In this document: piece after piece, positions 1 to 6,614 of the stretch | Numbering within the stretch: position 1 is the stretch's first letter | Layout: each line of letters opens with the position of its first letter | Origin: an uncultured Collinsella sp. | GTDB lineage: Bacteria; Actinomycetota; Coriobacteriia; Coriobacteriales; Coriobacteriaceae | Direction of reading: 5' to 3' | DNA: 41,756 nucleotides | Assembly (NCBI GenBank): GCA_902494555.1 | Contig: CABUTR010000014.1 | Coordinates: 1-41,756, forward strand | Notes under the pieces: generated by a model | The model's database searches: none | What the model was told of the DNA's origin: nothing | What the model saw: only the letters and a program-made list of their open reading frames with translations | Program-made: the position numbers and the translations under genes

Positions 1-290
1 AGGTATGGATTACCGTTAGCGATCGCAACTGGACAGGCGGCAAACTGCCTAGAAAGGACCTCCGCTTCACTCCGTCATTTGAGATAGTCCCGACGCCAAA
101 GGGCTCGTCGGCAAAGCCCCATATCAGAGTGCTCGCCGACGGCAATCCGCTCGTCGAGATTAACGCCATGAGCACCGAGACTTACAAGCAAATCTCCGCA
201 AACAGGGAAAGACCGTGCCGCGCCATCTATATGTGGGACTACTACCAAGACGGCACCGACCAGACAAAGCTCTATCTGGTATTTGACTAG
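1..290 (+). CDS. Unknown protein, C-terminal fragment
   Basis: An open frame enters from the left edge (first full codon at base 3) and ends with TAG at 288-290, giving 95 visible residues. The stretch reads VWITVSDRNW and ends LYLVFD; it is rich in beta-type residues, with a YMWDYYQDG motif near the end. I recognise no family. A 70-base gap with a good ribosome site separates it from the next gene, so the two may be co-transcribed. It belongs to the accessory island by position. The N-terminus, and so any domain that could identify it, is outside the window. Confidence 0.6.
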   Translation, partial: VWITVSDRNWTGGKLPRKDLRFTPSFEIVPTPKGSSAKPHIRVLADGNPLVEINAMSTETYKQISANRERPCRAIYMWDYYQDGTDQTKLYLVFD

Positions 291-370
291 ACGAGAAGGG
301 CTGAAAGCGGATCAAGTAAGGTCCGCGTAGGCCGCGTTATTCAATTCATTTATGTGAAGGAGTGATAACC

Positions 371-910
371 ATGTCTCAATCATTAGCGGAGACGCACGTG
401 GAGGATCTCATCTATGAGTGCGACTGCATCACTGCGGGAGATTACGGTGAAAGCACCCAAGAACACATCGACGACCTCATGCTGCAGATGGAAGGGTTTT
501 CCTTCTCGCTCATGCGCACGGGATCGTCAGCAATTCCCAGAGACAAGACTTTGGATGGCGTAAAGCGCGCAAAGGGATGGCTCGTGGCAAACATGGCGGC
601 GCTCACGAACAGCGGAAACGGTACGACGGTTAGCTCCAGCAGCGTCTCACAGGCCACGGCGACGGCGGACGTTTCGGTAGAGGTAAGCCAGGCGGTGGCT
701 GAAATCGGCAACGACCCCGTTCTCGACAACGAGACGAAAGCGGCACTCGAGCTGGCGCTGTCACGGGTGCGCATGGCAGCCGAGGCGAAGAACAAGACTG
801 GATTCGCCGAACACGCTGCAAGGGTCATCGACCTTGCAACGAAGAGCGTGGATCTCGTACCCAAGGCGTTGGTGGCCCTCGGTGTGCTCGCGAAGCTCTT
901 CGGCGCCTAG
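371..910 (+). CDS. Unknown 179-residue mostly helical protein of the island
   Basis: The start ATG at 371 is chosen because AAGGAG (357-362) lies 8 bases upstream; a GTG at 362 in the same frame overlaps that site. The N-terminal part (about 1-75) is acidic and contains cysteines (YECDC). A Ser/Thr/Val-rich linker follows (about 80-108). The C-terminal part (about 112-179) looks like two amphipathic helices ending in a hydrophobic tail, LVALGVLAKLFGA. Proteins with a low-complexity linker followed by a short helical C-terminal domain are common on mobile elements, but I cannot assign a function. Neighbours are an unknown gene upstream and hicAB downstream. A palindrome at 918-937 may end its transcript. 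Confidence 0.7.
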   Translation: MSQSLAETHVEDLIYECDCITAGDYGESTQEHIDDLMLQMEGFSFSLMRTGSSAIPRDKTLDGVKRAKGWLVANMAALTNSGNGTTVSSSSVSQATATADVSVEVSQAVAEIGNDPVLDNETKAALELALSRVRMAAEAKNKTGFAEHAARVIDLATKSVDLVPKALVALGVLAKLFGA

Positions 911-917
911 GTTTTTC

Positions 918-996
918 AGGTTTTTCCGGAAAAACCTCCAACGGGCACACCAAAACACCAGTTACTCCCCCATTTTCGTAACCCCCCGAAAATGGG
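918..996. terminator. Palindrome and hairpin after the unknown gene
   Basis: A perfect 20-base palindrome (AGGTTTTTCCGGAAAAACCT, 918-937) begins 8 bases after the stop codon. A second hairpin follows, with 10-base arms at 969-978 and 987-996. The first carries T-runs within its arm rather than after the stem, so it is only terminator-like. The rest of the gap to 1118 shows no gene. Confidence 0.45.
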
Positions 997-1118
997 CAGG
1001 TGGCTGATTAAATTGTTGCAGAAAGCGCAACGACTGCTGCTAAACAAAGAAGCCCCGGGCGGCGATCTTGGCGGATCCGCTTGGGCAGCATCAAAACTAT
1101 AAATACTTGCTATTTTAC

Positions 1119-1147
1119 TTGATTGATAACTATCAATTGTTTATAAT
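1119..1147 (+). promoter_or_regulatory. hicAB promoter with embedded operator palindrome
   Basis: The -35 is TTGATT (1119-1124) and the -10 is TATAAT (1142-1147), with exactly 17 bases between them. The palindrome ATTGATAACTATCAAT (1122-1137) has 6-base arms around AACT and overlaps the -35 and the spacer. A repressor bound there would block RNA polymerase. HicB antitoxins with DNA-binding domains usually autoregulate this way, so HicB is the likely ligand (inference). The region is strikingly AT-rich compared with its surroundings. Confidence 0.75.
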
Positions 1148-1169
1148 TTAATTGTCGAAAGGAGGAGAG

Positions 1170-1358
1170 ATGCCCAAGGAGCAGGAGCCCGCGCAGGTGC
1201 TCAAGCGGTTCAAGAAGGAGGGTTGGACGCTCTACACCGGCAAGGGCAGCCATGTGGTCGCGCGAAAGGACGGGGTCCAGATCAGCGTGCCCACCTCCAA
1301 GAAGGAGATACCGATAGGGACGTACCGAAAAATAGCTAAGACGGCGGGGTGGCTTTAG
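1170..1358 (+). CDS. hicA: HicA-family mRNA interferase toxin
   Basis: A 62-residue protein of normal HicA length. HicA toxins are small double-stranded-RNA-binding-fold RNases that cleave mRNA and are neutralised by HicB. The sequence shows the family pattern: an N-terminal helix (VLKRFKKEGW), the GKGSH motif with the catalytic histidine at residue 28, and a C-terminal helix (GTYRKIAKTAGW). ATG 1170 is chosen because AAAGGAGG at 1158-1165 is well spaced; a TTG at 1152 in frame lies before that site. The gene is followed 26 bases later by hicB, the usual toxin-first order. The promoter and operator are immediately upstream, giving a leader of only about 15 bases. Confidence 0.9.
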   Translation: MPKEQEPAQVLKRFKKEGWTLYTGKGSHVVARKDGVQISVPTSKKEIPIGTYRKIAKTAGWL

Positions 1359-1384
1359 CCCCGCCCCCTTGGGGGTCGAAAGAT

Positions 1385-1843
1385 ATGAAGACATACGTTT
1401 ACCAGGCGGTGCTCACACCCGACGAGGACGGCGGCTACGACGTGGAGTTTCCCTCACTGCCGGGATGCTTCACCTACGGCGATACGATTGCCGAGGCCGC
1501 CGAGCAGTCCGTGGACGCGGCGAGCACCTACGTGGCCGCGCTCATAAAGGACGGTCTTGCCGTGCCTGAGCCCGAGTTCATCGAGCCCGCAGACGGCGGG
1601 CTCTCCATGATGGTCGCCTTCTCCACGGACGAGGGGTACATCGTGGAGGGCGAGACGGTCTCGGCGGCCGAAGCCGCGCGCAGGCTCTCCGTCTCCCCCG
1701 GCAGGATCACCCACATGCTCGACTCGGGGATCCTTACGGGCTACCGCAAGGGCCGCCGCACCTACGTAACCGTGGAGAGCATAGCGGCCCGCCTGATCGA
1801 CACGCCACGCTCGGGCAGGCCCAAGCGCCGCACAATCGCGTAG
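1385..1843 (+). CDS. hicB: HicB-family antitoxin with helix-turn-helix
   Basis: A 152-residue protein with two parts. Residues 3-70 form the HicB partial RNase-H-like fold (YQAVLTPDEDGGYDVEFPSL, then PGCFTYGDT), which binds and blocks HicA. Residues 93-130 (AAEAARRLSVSPGRITHM, then ILTGYRKGRRTYV) look like a MerR/excisionase-type helix-turn-helix and would bind the operator at 1122-1137. The basic tail RSGRPKRRTIA may add DNA contact. It directly follows hicA and is most likely co-transcribed with it. The assignment is firm from gene pairing and motifs; the autoregulatory role is inferred. Confidence 0.9.
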   Translation: MKTYVYQAVLTPDEDGGYDVEFPSLPGCFTYGDTIAEAAEQSVDAASTYVAALIKDGLAVPEPEFIEPADGGLSMMVAFSTDEGYIVEGETVSAAEAARRLSVSPGRITHMLDSGILTGYRKGRRTYVTVESIAARLIDTPRSGRPKRRTIA

Positions 1844-1876
1844 CCGTTAGTCCGTCATAAAAGATGGACTAACGGC
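1843..1876. repeat. Hairpin at the hicB stop codon
   Basis: Perfect 11-base arms GCCGTTAGTCC (1843-1853) and GGACTAACGGC (1866-1876) surround a 12-base loop. On the plus strand the stem is followed by an A-rich rather than T-rich run, so it may protect the hicAB message end or weakly stop transcription. Confidence 0.5.
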
Positions 1877-1880
1877 AGCA

Positions 1881-1926
1881 AAAAAGAAACCCCACCGCGC
1901 ACGGCTGGAACCTTGGCGCGGTGGGG
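1881..1926 (-). terminator. Terminator reading leftward, between hicB and the integrase
   Basis: Arms CCCCACCGCGC (1890-1900) and GCGCGGTGGGG (1916-1926) flank a 15-base loop. On the minus strand the stem is followed by TTTCTTTTTT (1889-1880), a good intrinsic terminator. It would stop transcription coming leftward from the integrase side and protect hicAB from antisense reading. No minus-strand gene ends here. Confidence 0.65.
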
Positions 1927-1984
1927 TGACAACAAGGATGCCGGAGTAACACGGAGATAGCTCTGGGCAACCTAGGGACATTAT

Positions 1985-3145
1985 ATGACACGCAAGCAGA
2001 GGCGCCGCGCGTGGGGCTCAATCACCGAAGCCAAGCGTGGCAAGAAATACATCCTCCGATGGCAAGAGAACACGCCGTGTGGACGCAAGCGCAAAACCAA
2101 GACGGTATACGGCACCTATCGCGAGGCATGCACCGAACTCGACCGCATCCACGTCGAGCGTGCCGATGACAAGCCGGTGCCAACTGTCGCCCAGGCATAC
2201 GGCACATGGCTCGAACCGACCATGGCGGCGCAGGTGGCCGCCGGTACGCTCGCGCCGAACACCCGCAACCTCGTCACAAGGTCGTGGGCGAACTACGTCG
2301 GCCCCACATGGGGCTCAATGCCGGTCGACCAGCTGCGCCCCGTGCATCTGCAGGAATGGCTTCTGACTCTCCCCGCGGCGACGGCGGACACCGCCCTACT
2401 CACCCTGCGCAAGATTTACGGCACTGTGTCGGGCTTTGTCGTGCTGCCCATCGACCCGTTTGCCGCCACCGTGAAATACACCATGCCCACGCGCAAGACG
2501 CGCAAGCGCTCCAAGCGCCTGTACACGCTCGACGAAGCCAAGGACATCCTGGGGCGCCTGCGCGGGACCTCGCTCGAGGCGCCGTTCATCATGGCGTGCT
2601 TTGGCTCATGCCGGTCAGGTGAGTCGCTGGGCATCCGCACCGACGAGGTTCTGCCGTTCGCGACGGAATCCACAACGCTCGCAACGGTCGACCTCGTGCG
2701 CCAGATGGAGCAAGCGGGCATCGAGCCCACGGCGGACGGCGTACTCAAGACGCGGAAGTCCATACGCACAGTCGTGGTGCTGCCGGATGCCGCCGGGCGC
2801 CTGCTCGAAATTGCAGGCGAGCGCCGTGCGGCAGGCTCCGAGTGGCTAGCAGATCGCGGGGACGGACTGCCCATGAACCGAGGGATGTGCAATCATAGAT
2901 GGAAGAAGTGGTGCGCAGCCGAGGGCATCGAGCACATCCCGTGGTCGAACCTCCGCAACTCATGGCGTACCATCTGCGAGATGGAGCTGCACATGCCCTG
3001 GGACCTCATGGAGATGCTCATGGGCCACTCCCTGCCGGGCGTGTCCGGGCGGCATTATATTCGCCCCTCCCGCGAGCAGGTGGCGCGTTCCGTTTGCGAC
3101 GCACTTGGGATAAATTGGGATATTTCCCAACAAACTAGCAGGTAA
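1985..3145 (+). CDS. Tyrosine recombinase (phage-type integrase)
   Basis: A 386-residue site-specific recombinase, the usual length for phage integrases. The N-terminal 1-60 is basic with an arm-binding look (GSITEAKRGKKYILRWQE). The SAM-like core-binding domain spans about 65-165 (VAQAYGTWLEPTM). The catalytic domain spans about 175-375. Visible active-site elements are R210 in CRSGESLGI, a lysine near 256-258, R324 in WSNLRNSW, H348 in LMGHS and the nucleophile Y358 in RHYIRP. The usual first residue of the HxxR box is Ser321. No strong ribosome site is visible before ATG 1985. It lies at the edge of the island and points into the chromosomal block, which fits a role in integration and excision. 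The target site is not recognised. Confidence 0.9.
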   Translation: MTRKQRRRAWGSITEAKRGKKYILRWQENTPCGRKRKTKTVYGTYREACTELDRIHVERADDKPVPTVAQAYGTWLEPTMAAQVAAGTLAPNTRNLVTRSWANYVGPTWGSMPVDQLRPVHLQEWLLTLPAATADTALLTLRKIYGTVSGFVVLPIDPFAATVKYTMPTRKTRKRSKRLYTLDEAKDILGRLRGTSLEAPFIMACFGSCRSGESLGIRTDEVLPFATESTTLATVDLVRQMEQAGIEPTADGVLKTRKSIRTVVVLPDAAGRLLEIAGERRAAGSEWLADRGDGLPMNRGMCNHRWKKWCAAEGIEHIPWSNLRNSWRTICEMELHMPWDLMEMLMGHSLPGVSGRHYIRPSREQVARSVCDALGINWDISQQTSR

Positions 3146-3184
3146 AACGGGCGCTGTTAATAGTGGCAGTATTAAGATTCGCAG

Positions 3185-3229
3185 CCCAAACCACCGCAAA
3201 GGGGACAGGCACCTTTGCGGTGGTTTGGG
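3185..3229. repeat. Long GC-rich hairpin between the integrase and SGNH hydrolase genes
   Basis: Eighteen-base perfect arms (3185-3202 and 3212-3229) flank the 9-base loop GGACAGGCA. It lies just past the convergent ends of the integrase (3145) and the hydrolase (3236). It has no T-run on either side, so it is probably a structured intergenic repeat that ends or protects both messages. It could also mark the island boundary. Confidence 0.6.
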
Positions 3230-3235
3230 GTCGCG

Positions 3236-3895
3236 CTACTCACCGAGCATCTCTTGGAGCTTGGCTGCCACGGCGTGACCCAGGCTCTCATGGCTTTCGG
3301 GCATCATATGCAGATAGTCGATATCGCCCGGCTCGGCAAAGTCGGCGGCATTCAAAAAGTCGCAGCCAAACTGCTCAGCCACATGTGCGTAGTACTCACC
3401 AAAATGCTCCGAGGCCTCGACGGAACGCTCGTCAAAATCGGTCATATATACATCGGCGATTTGCGGCTTGATCTTGATAGGTGCCATCAGCAGAATACGC
3501 GGGCAGGGTGCGGCATTGGTCCAGGGAAATGCACGCACCGCACGAATCAGCGCCATGGCGCCACGGGCAATATCGGAGGCCGTCACACCAAAGACCGTCT
3601 TGCAATCGTTAGTTCCCAGCATAATAACGATCGCATCCAGCGGCTTATGGGCCTCGAGCAACATCGGAAGTGCGCGGATGCCGTTAAGATTGGTGTCCAA
3701 ATGGCACATGTCGTCGCGTACCGTCGTGCGGCCGTTGAGGCCTTCTTCAATTACATGCCAGCCCTCGCCTAAGTCACGTTGGGCCACGCCACACCAGCGC
3801 ACATCCCGCGCATAGCGCACCGCGGTGCCGTCGCGCATGCCCGCCGGATCGTAACCATAGGTGTTGCTGTCGCCAAAGCATAGAACGTTTTTCAT
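3236..3895 (-). CDS. SGNH/GDSL-family hydrolase
   Basis: A 219-residue esterase or lipase-like hydrolase. All family blocks are present: GDSN at 8-11 with nucleophile Ser10, the block II glycine (LNGR, 53-56), GTND at 94-97, and block V with Asp193 and His196 (DYLH). The sequence resembles arylesterase-type SGNH proteins acting on acyl or acetyl esters, but the substrate cannot be told. No signal peptide is seen, so it is cytoplasmic. A ribosome site (AAGGAAGGG) precedes ATG 3895. It stands downstream of the terminator of the PARG-like gene and is probably a single transcription unit. Confidence 0.9.
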   Translation of the reverse strand: MKNVLCFGDSNTYGYDPAGMRDGTAVRYARDVRWCGVAQRDLGEGWHVIEEGLNGRTTVRDDMCHLDTNLNGIRALPMLLEAHKPLDAIVIMLGTNDCKTVFGVTASDIARGAMALIRAVRAFPWTNAAPCPRILLMAPIKIKPQIADVYMTDFDERSVEASEHFGEYYAHVAEQFGCDFLNAADFAEPGDIDYLHMMPESHESLGHAVAAKLQEMLGE

Positions 3896-3914
3896 CGTAA
3901 GCCCTTCCTTTAGT

Positions 3915-3948
3915 AAAAAGCCGACGGGAGCAGCCTCTCCCGCCGGCT
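3915..3948 (-). terminator. Terminator of the PARG-like gene
   Basis: On the minus strand a 12-base stem (arms 3937-3948 and 3919-3930, one G-T pair) with a 6-base loop is followed by TTTTT (3919-3915). It lies just downstream of the stop at 3974. Confidence 0.8.
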
Positions 3949-3973
3949 CGACCTATCTGTCAGCACGTACCGA

Positions 3974-5107
3974 TTACAGGTACTTGCGCCAATCGTCCTC
4001 GTCCTCATCATCCTCGGTAGCAGCCTGGGCCTGCTCGGCGGCGCGAGCTGCCGCAGCGCGAGCGGCAACCTGGGCATAGGACTCCTCGTTGCGCTCGGGG
4101 AAGTTTGCCAGCACGTGCTCGAACTTGGCAAAATCCTCATCCCAGCGCGTAGAAGGCACGGCAAAGAAGACTTGCTTGACCTTAAAGTCGCCCGACGCGA
4201 GCTCCTTGCGGAAGAGCTCGGCCACGGCCTCTGCGTCAAAGCCGTTGTTGTCGCAACCCCATGCGCCCAGCACGAGCTTCTCGCGACCCAACTCGTCGCA
4301 GATGGCGAGCACAAAGCGGATGCGGTCGCGCAGGGCATCCAGCAGAGCATCGTCGCTCACGCGATACTCCTGGCGGGCGCGCTTAACGTTGGGCGCGGCG
4401 GCCACGATCACGTCGGCGTATGCATGCACGTGGTTGCGGTCGAAGCGCACCGCAGGCACCACTAGGGCGCGGTTACGATAGAGCTCGCAGTTGATGTTGC
4501 GGCGACGGTTCTCGCCGTACCATTTGCGCTGCTTATCGAGAACGTTGTACAGATACGAATCGGCGCACAGCGTGGCCTCCTGGCCCAGATAACCCTGAAT
4601 ATAGCCACCGCCCGGGTTGGTGAACGAGGCAAAGGCGAGCACGGCCATGTCGCAGAACTGCGCATAGCCACGACCGTTGTCCAGGATAGCCTGCGTGGCG
4701 GAGGCATCGAGCACGGTGACCTCGGGCAGAACCGGAGCGGGCTCCTCAGCAGGCGCGGACTCAGCTTCAGCGATTTCCTCGGCAGGCTCCTCGACGGGCT
4801 CAGGCGCTGCCTCGGTCTCGGACGCTGCCTCGGTCTCGGCAGCCTCCGCACCCTCGACGTCCTCGGCAACCTGTTCTTCGGTGGCCGCAGCACTCTGAAC
4901 CTTGGCCTTCATCGCCGCGACAAAGCCGGCAGGCATACCGTCAAACTCGCGAACACCGGCAAGCGAACGCTCGATATCCTTGGCGCACGCTTCGGACACA
5001 GTTGCCACGTGACGCTCGGCGGCCTTGGCACGGGCCTCGCGCTTGGGATTGGGCTGACCCGCGCGATTAGACCTGCGGTTACGGTTCCTGTTGTCGACGT
5101 CTGCCAT
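3974..5107 (-). CDS. TIGR02452-like microbial PARG/macrodomain protein with altered catalytic motif
   Basis: A 377-residue protein of the bacterial-type poly(ADP-ribose) glycohydrolase family, which removes ADP-ribose from proteins or chains. Residues 20-75 match the N-terminal family part (EARAKAAERHVATVSEA). Residues 76-126 are a very acidic Ala/Glu/Pro-rich insertion. The macrodomain runs from about 128 to 340, with LAFASFTNPGGGY (157-169) and GAWGC (281-285). The family signature GGG-x(6-8)-QEE reads GGG (166-168) and QEA (176-178) here, so the second glutamate, the known catalytic one, is alanine. The later motif, usually GCGxFGN, is GCDNNGFD. The tail is again acidic and ends WRKYL. It may therefore bind ADP-ribose without hydrolysing it (inference). 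A clear ribosome site, AAAGGTGA, precedes ATG 5107. It forms a single unit ended by the terminator at 3915-3948. Confidence 0.85.
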   Translation of the reverse strand: MADVDNRNRNRRSNRAGQPNPKREARAKAAERHVATVSEACAKDIERSLAGVREFDGMPAGFVAAMKAKVQSAAATEEQVAEDVEGAEAAETEAASETEAAPEPVEEPAEEIAEAESAPAEEPAPVLPEVTVLDASATQAILDNGRGYAQFCDMAVLAFASFTNPGGGYIQGYLGQEATLCADSYLYNVLDKQRKWYGENRRRNINCELYRNRALVVPAVRFDRNHVHAYADVIVAAAPNVKRARQEYRVSDDALLDALRDRIRFVLAICDELGREKLVLGAWGCDNNGFDAEAVAELFRKELASGDFKVKQVFFAVPSTRWDEDFAKFEHVLANFPERNEESYAQVAARAAAARAAEQAQAATEDDEDEDDWRKYL

Positions 5108-5173
5108 AAGTGGTCACCTTTCTCGGTCTCTGCCGCTATCGGCTTTTTCCATCCATGATACCCCGCCGCGTAC

Positions 5174-5199
5174 AAAAAAGACGGCCCCGAAGGACCGCC
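5174..5199 (-). terminator. Terminator of the Bax-inhibitor-1 gene
   Basis: On the minus strand GGCGGTCC, a TTCG tetraloop and GGGCCGTC form an 8-base stem (5199-5180) followed by six T (5179-5174). It lies 47 bases after the stop codon. Confidence 0.85.
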
Positions 5200-5245
5200 T
5201 TTCGCATCGATTTACACGCACGGCAAGCACCGCCGCAATTCGCCA

Positions 5246-5941
5246 CTAGTCGCGACGGCCAAGGATGTTCAGGATGCGCAGGAACACGTTGATAATATCC
5301 ACGAACAGGTTAGAGGCCATAAGCACGGCGTTGGGCGGCGTGGGCGGCACCGTCGTTGCCACATAGGTGTCGTAGCCGATGAAGCCAGCGAACACCACGA
5401 TCACGATCAGGTCGGTGATGGTCTGCGAGACGCCCATGAACATCAGCACGATCTCAACCAGAATAGTGGCGAGCAGAATGCCAAAACCGATGCCATATAC
5501 GCGCTGGAAAAACTTGGGGAACGTCACGCCCAAGGCGCCAAAGACAAAGGTGATGGCGGCCGTGGCGATAAAGGCAGTGTTGATGGTGGGCAGGTCGTAG
5601 TTGGCAAGGCCAAACGACGCGGTCAGGCCAAAGGTACTCGCAAAGATTACGTAGCCCACAAGGGACAGGCCCACGGACTGCTTGCTGGCGGCGGCCGACA
5701 TCATGACCATGCCGACGATGGTCAAAATAAACGAGCCAAAGACCAGCGGCAAGGCGGCTCCGCTCATCATCATGCGCGCAAACGACATGGTGCTCGTAAA
5801 GTAGGCGCCGGCGCCCATGGCGCAAAAGCCCAAGAAGATCAGGGCAGACATGGCGAGATTGTACGCGCGCGGCGACATCTCCTTGGCGCGGCTTGCGCCG
5901 CTCTCGACGGGGCCGTTCTGATAGCCCTGGATATCGTTCAT
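5246..5941 (-). CDS. Bax inhibitor-1/YccA family membrane protein
   Basis: A 231-residue integral membrane protein with about seven hydrophobic segments (near 28-48, 62-82, 88-108, 119-139, 150-170, 174-193 and 205-225). The BI-1 family signs are GFIGYDTY with Asp191 between the last segments and the closing pattern LFVDIINVFLRILNILG with Asp215. Related bacterial proteins (YetJ type) are pH-dependent calcium leak channels, and others associate with FtsH; which applies here is unknown. AAAGGACG lies before ATG 5941. It is transcribed alone, with a terminator at 5174-5199. Confidence 0.92.
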   Translation of the reverse strand: MNDIQGYQNGPVESGASRAKEMSPRAYNLAMSALIFLGFCAMGAGAYFTSTMSFARMMMSGAALPLVFGSFILTIVGMVMMSAAASKQSVGLSLVGYVIFASTFGLTASFGLANYDLPTINTAFIATAAITFVFGALGVTFPKFFQRVYGIGFGILLATILVEIVLMFMGVSQTITDLIVIVVFAGFIGYDTYVATTVPPTPPNAVLMASNLFVDIINVFLRILNILGRRD

Positions 5942-6025
5942 AGGTTCGTCCTTTCAAAAAGCGCCACAAATAACGGCGCAGTAGCTGACAAGATTCCTGT
6001 CATTGTACCCGAACGCCGTGCGTCC

Positions 6026-6364
6026 TTACCTACGGCGCTCGCCCTCGAGCGTACGATCAAAGGCCCAGACCCACCAACGCATCACGTGCGCCTGCGAGCC
6101 ATCTGGTCGTTCACGCGTCTGGTCCTCCAGATACAACTCGGTCGCGTGCCCGCCAAAACGCACCTTATAGGTTGCCGTACGAATGCCGTGAACCGTCAGG
6201 CCAAACCCAGTGGTCGAGACAATCTCGTCAATCGTAAAGCAACGACCGTCGACCCAGCAGACGGTGACCGGCACGACCTGTCCGCCCGCGAGGATGCGAG
6301 CCACGACGTCCACATACTGCTTGTGCACGCGCCGAGTTTTGCCATCTGTCTGTCGATATTCCAT
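6026..6364 (-). CDS. Small unknown protein, probably beta-rich
   Basis: The frame is open up to 6451. I choose ATG 6364 (MEYRQTDGKT, 112 residues) because AGGAG lies directly before it, although only 2 bases away, and the residues ahead of it look non-coding. An ATG at 6385 is an alternative. TTTACA and GATAAT, 18 bases apart, sit right before the start, so the message may be nearly leaderless. The middle is beta-like (VVPVTVCWVDGRCFTIDEIV). The end is tryptophan-rich and basic (VMRWWVWAF, then GERRR). I do not recognise a named family. It is divergent from the phosphate transporter gene at 6615. Confidence 0.65.
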   Translation of the reverse strand: MEYRQTDGKTRRVHKQYVDVVARILAGGQVVPVTVCWVDGRCFTIDEIVSTTGFGLTVHGIRTATYKVRFGGHATELYLEDQTRERPDGSQAHVMRWWVWAFDRTLEGERRR

Positions 6365-6552
6365 GTCTCCTATTATCGAACGCATGTTTGTATATTGTAA
6401 AGCGAACAGACTGTGGTTTTGGAGTGTCGGAGCAATCGCACGTGTCCGCATGGCGTGTTAGCAAAAAGAATACCCGCGGTCAACAGGACTAATATTCAAT
6501 TTTAGTGCCAAAAAATCCACTTCTCACGTCAGAACTCCGTTAAGAAACCCAC

Positions 6553-6584
6553 AGGAGGTGATACGATTTATCATGTTTTTGTAA
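6553..6584 (+). other. Strong ribosome site with a three-codon reading frame ahead of the phosphate transporter
   Basis: AGGAGGTGAT (6553-6562) is a near-perfect complement of the 16S 3' end. It is followed after 10 bases by ATG TTT TTG TAA (6573-6584). This tiny frame is in the same phase as the transporter that starts at 6615, and TAA separates the two. It may be a leader peptide controlling entry to the transporter gene, or a chance remnant of an older start. Confidence 0.4.
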
Positions 6585-6614
6585 CGTGCCTGCAAACTTC
6601 GAGAAAGCCCATAT

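Larger units (their letters stand above)
1..3145. mobile_element. Right-hand part of an accessory island ending in an integrase gene
   Basis: Five plus-strand genes (two unknown, hicA, hicB and a tyrosine integrase) precede a conserved minus-strand chromosomal block that starts with the SGNH hydrolase. An integrase facing the chromosome at the edge, a toxin-antitoxin pair and unknown genes together suggest an integrated element or phage remnant. No tRNA or recognisable duplicated attachment site is visible after the integrase. The other end lies outside the window, so the limits are inferred; the element may extend to the hairpin near 3230. Confidence 0.55.

Noticed and set aside
3146..3235. 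tRNA remnant as integrase target
   Set aside because: No cloverleaf, T-loop sequence or CCA end is present; only the hairpin at 3185-3229 is seen.
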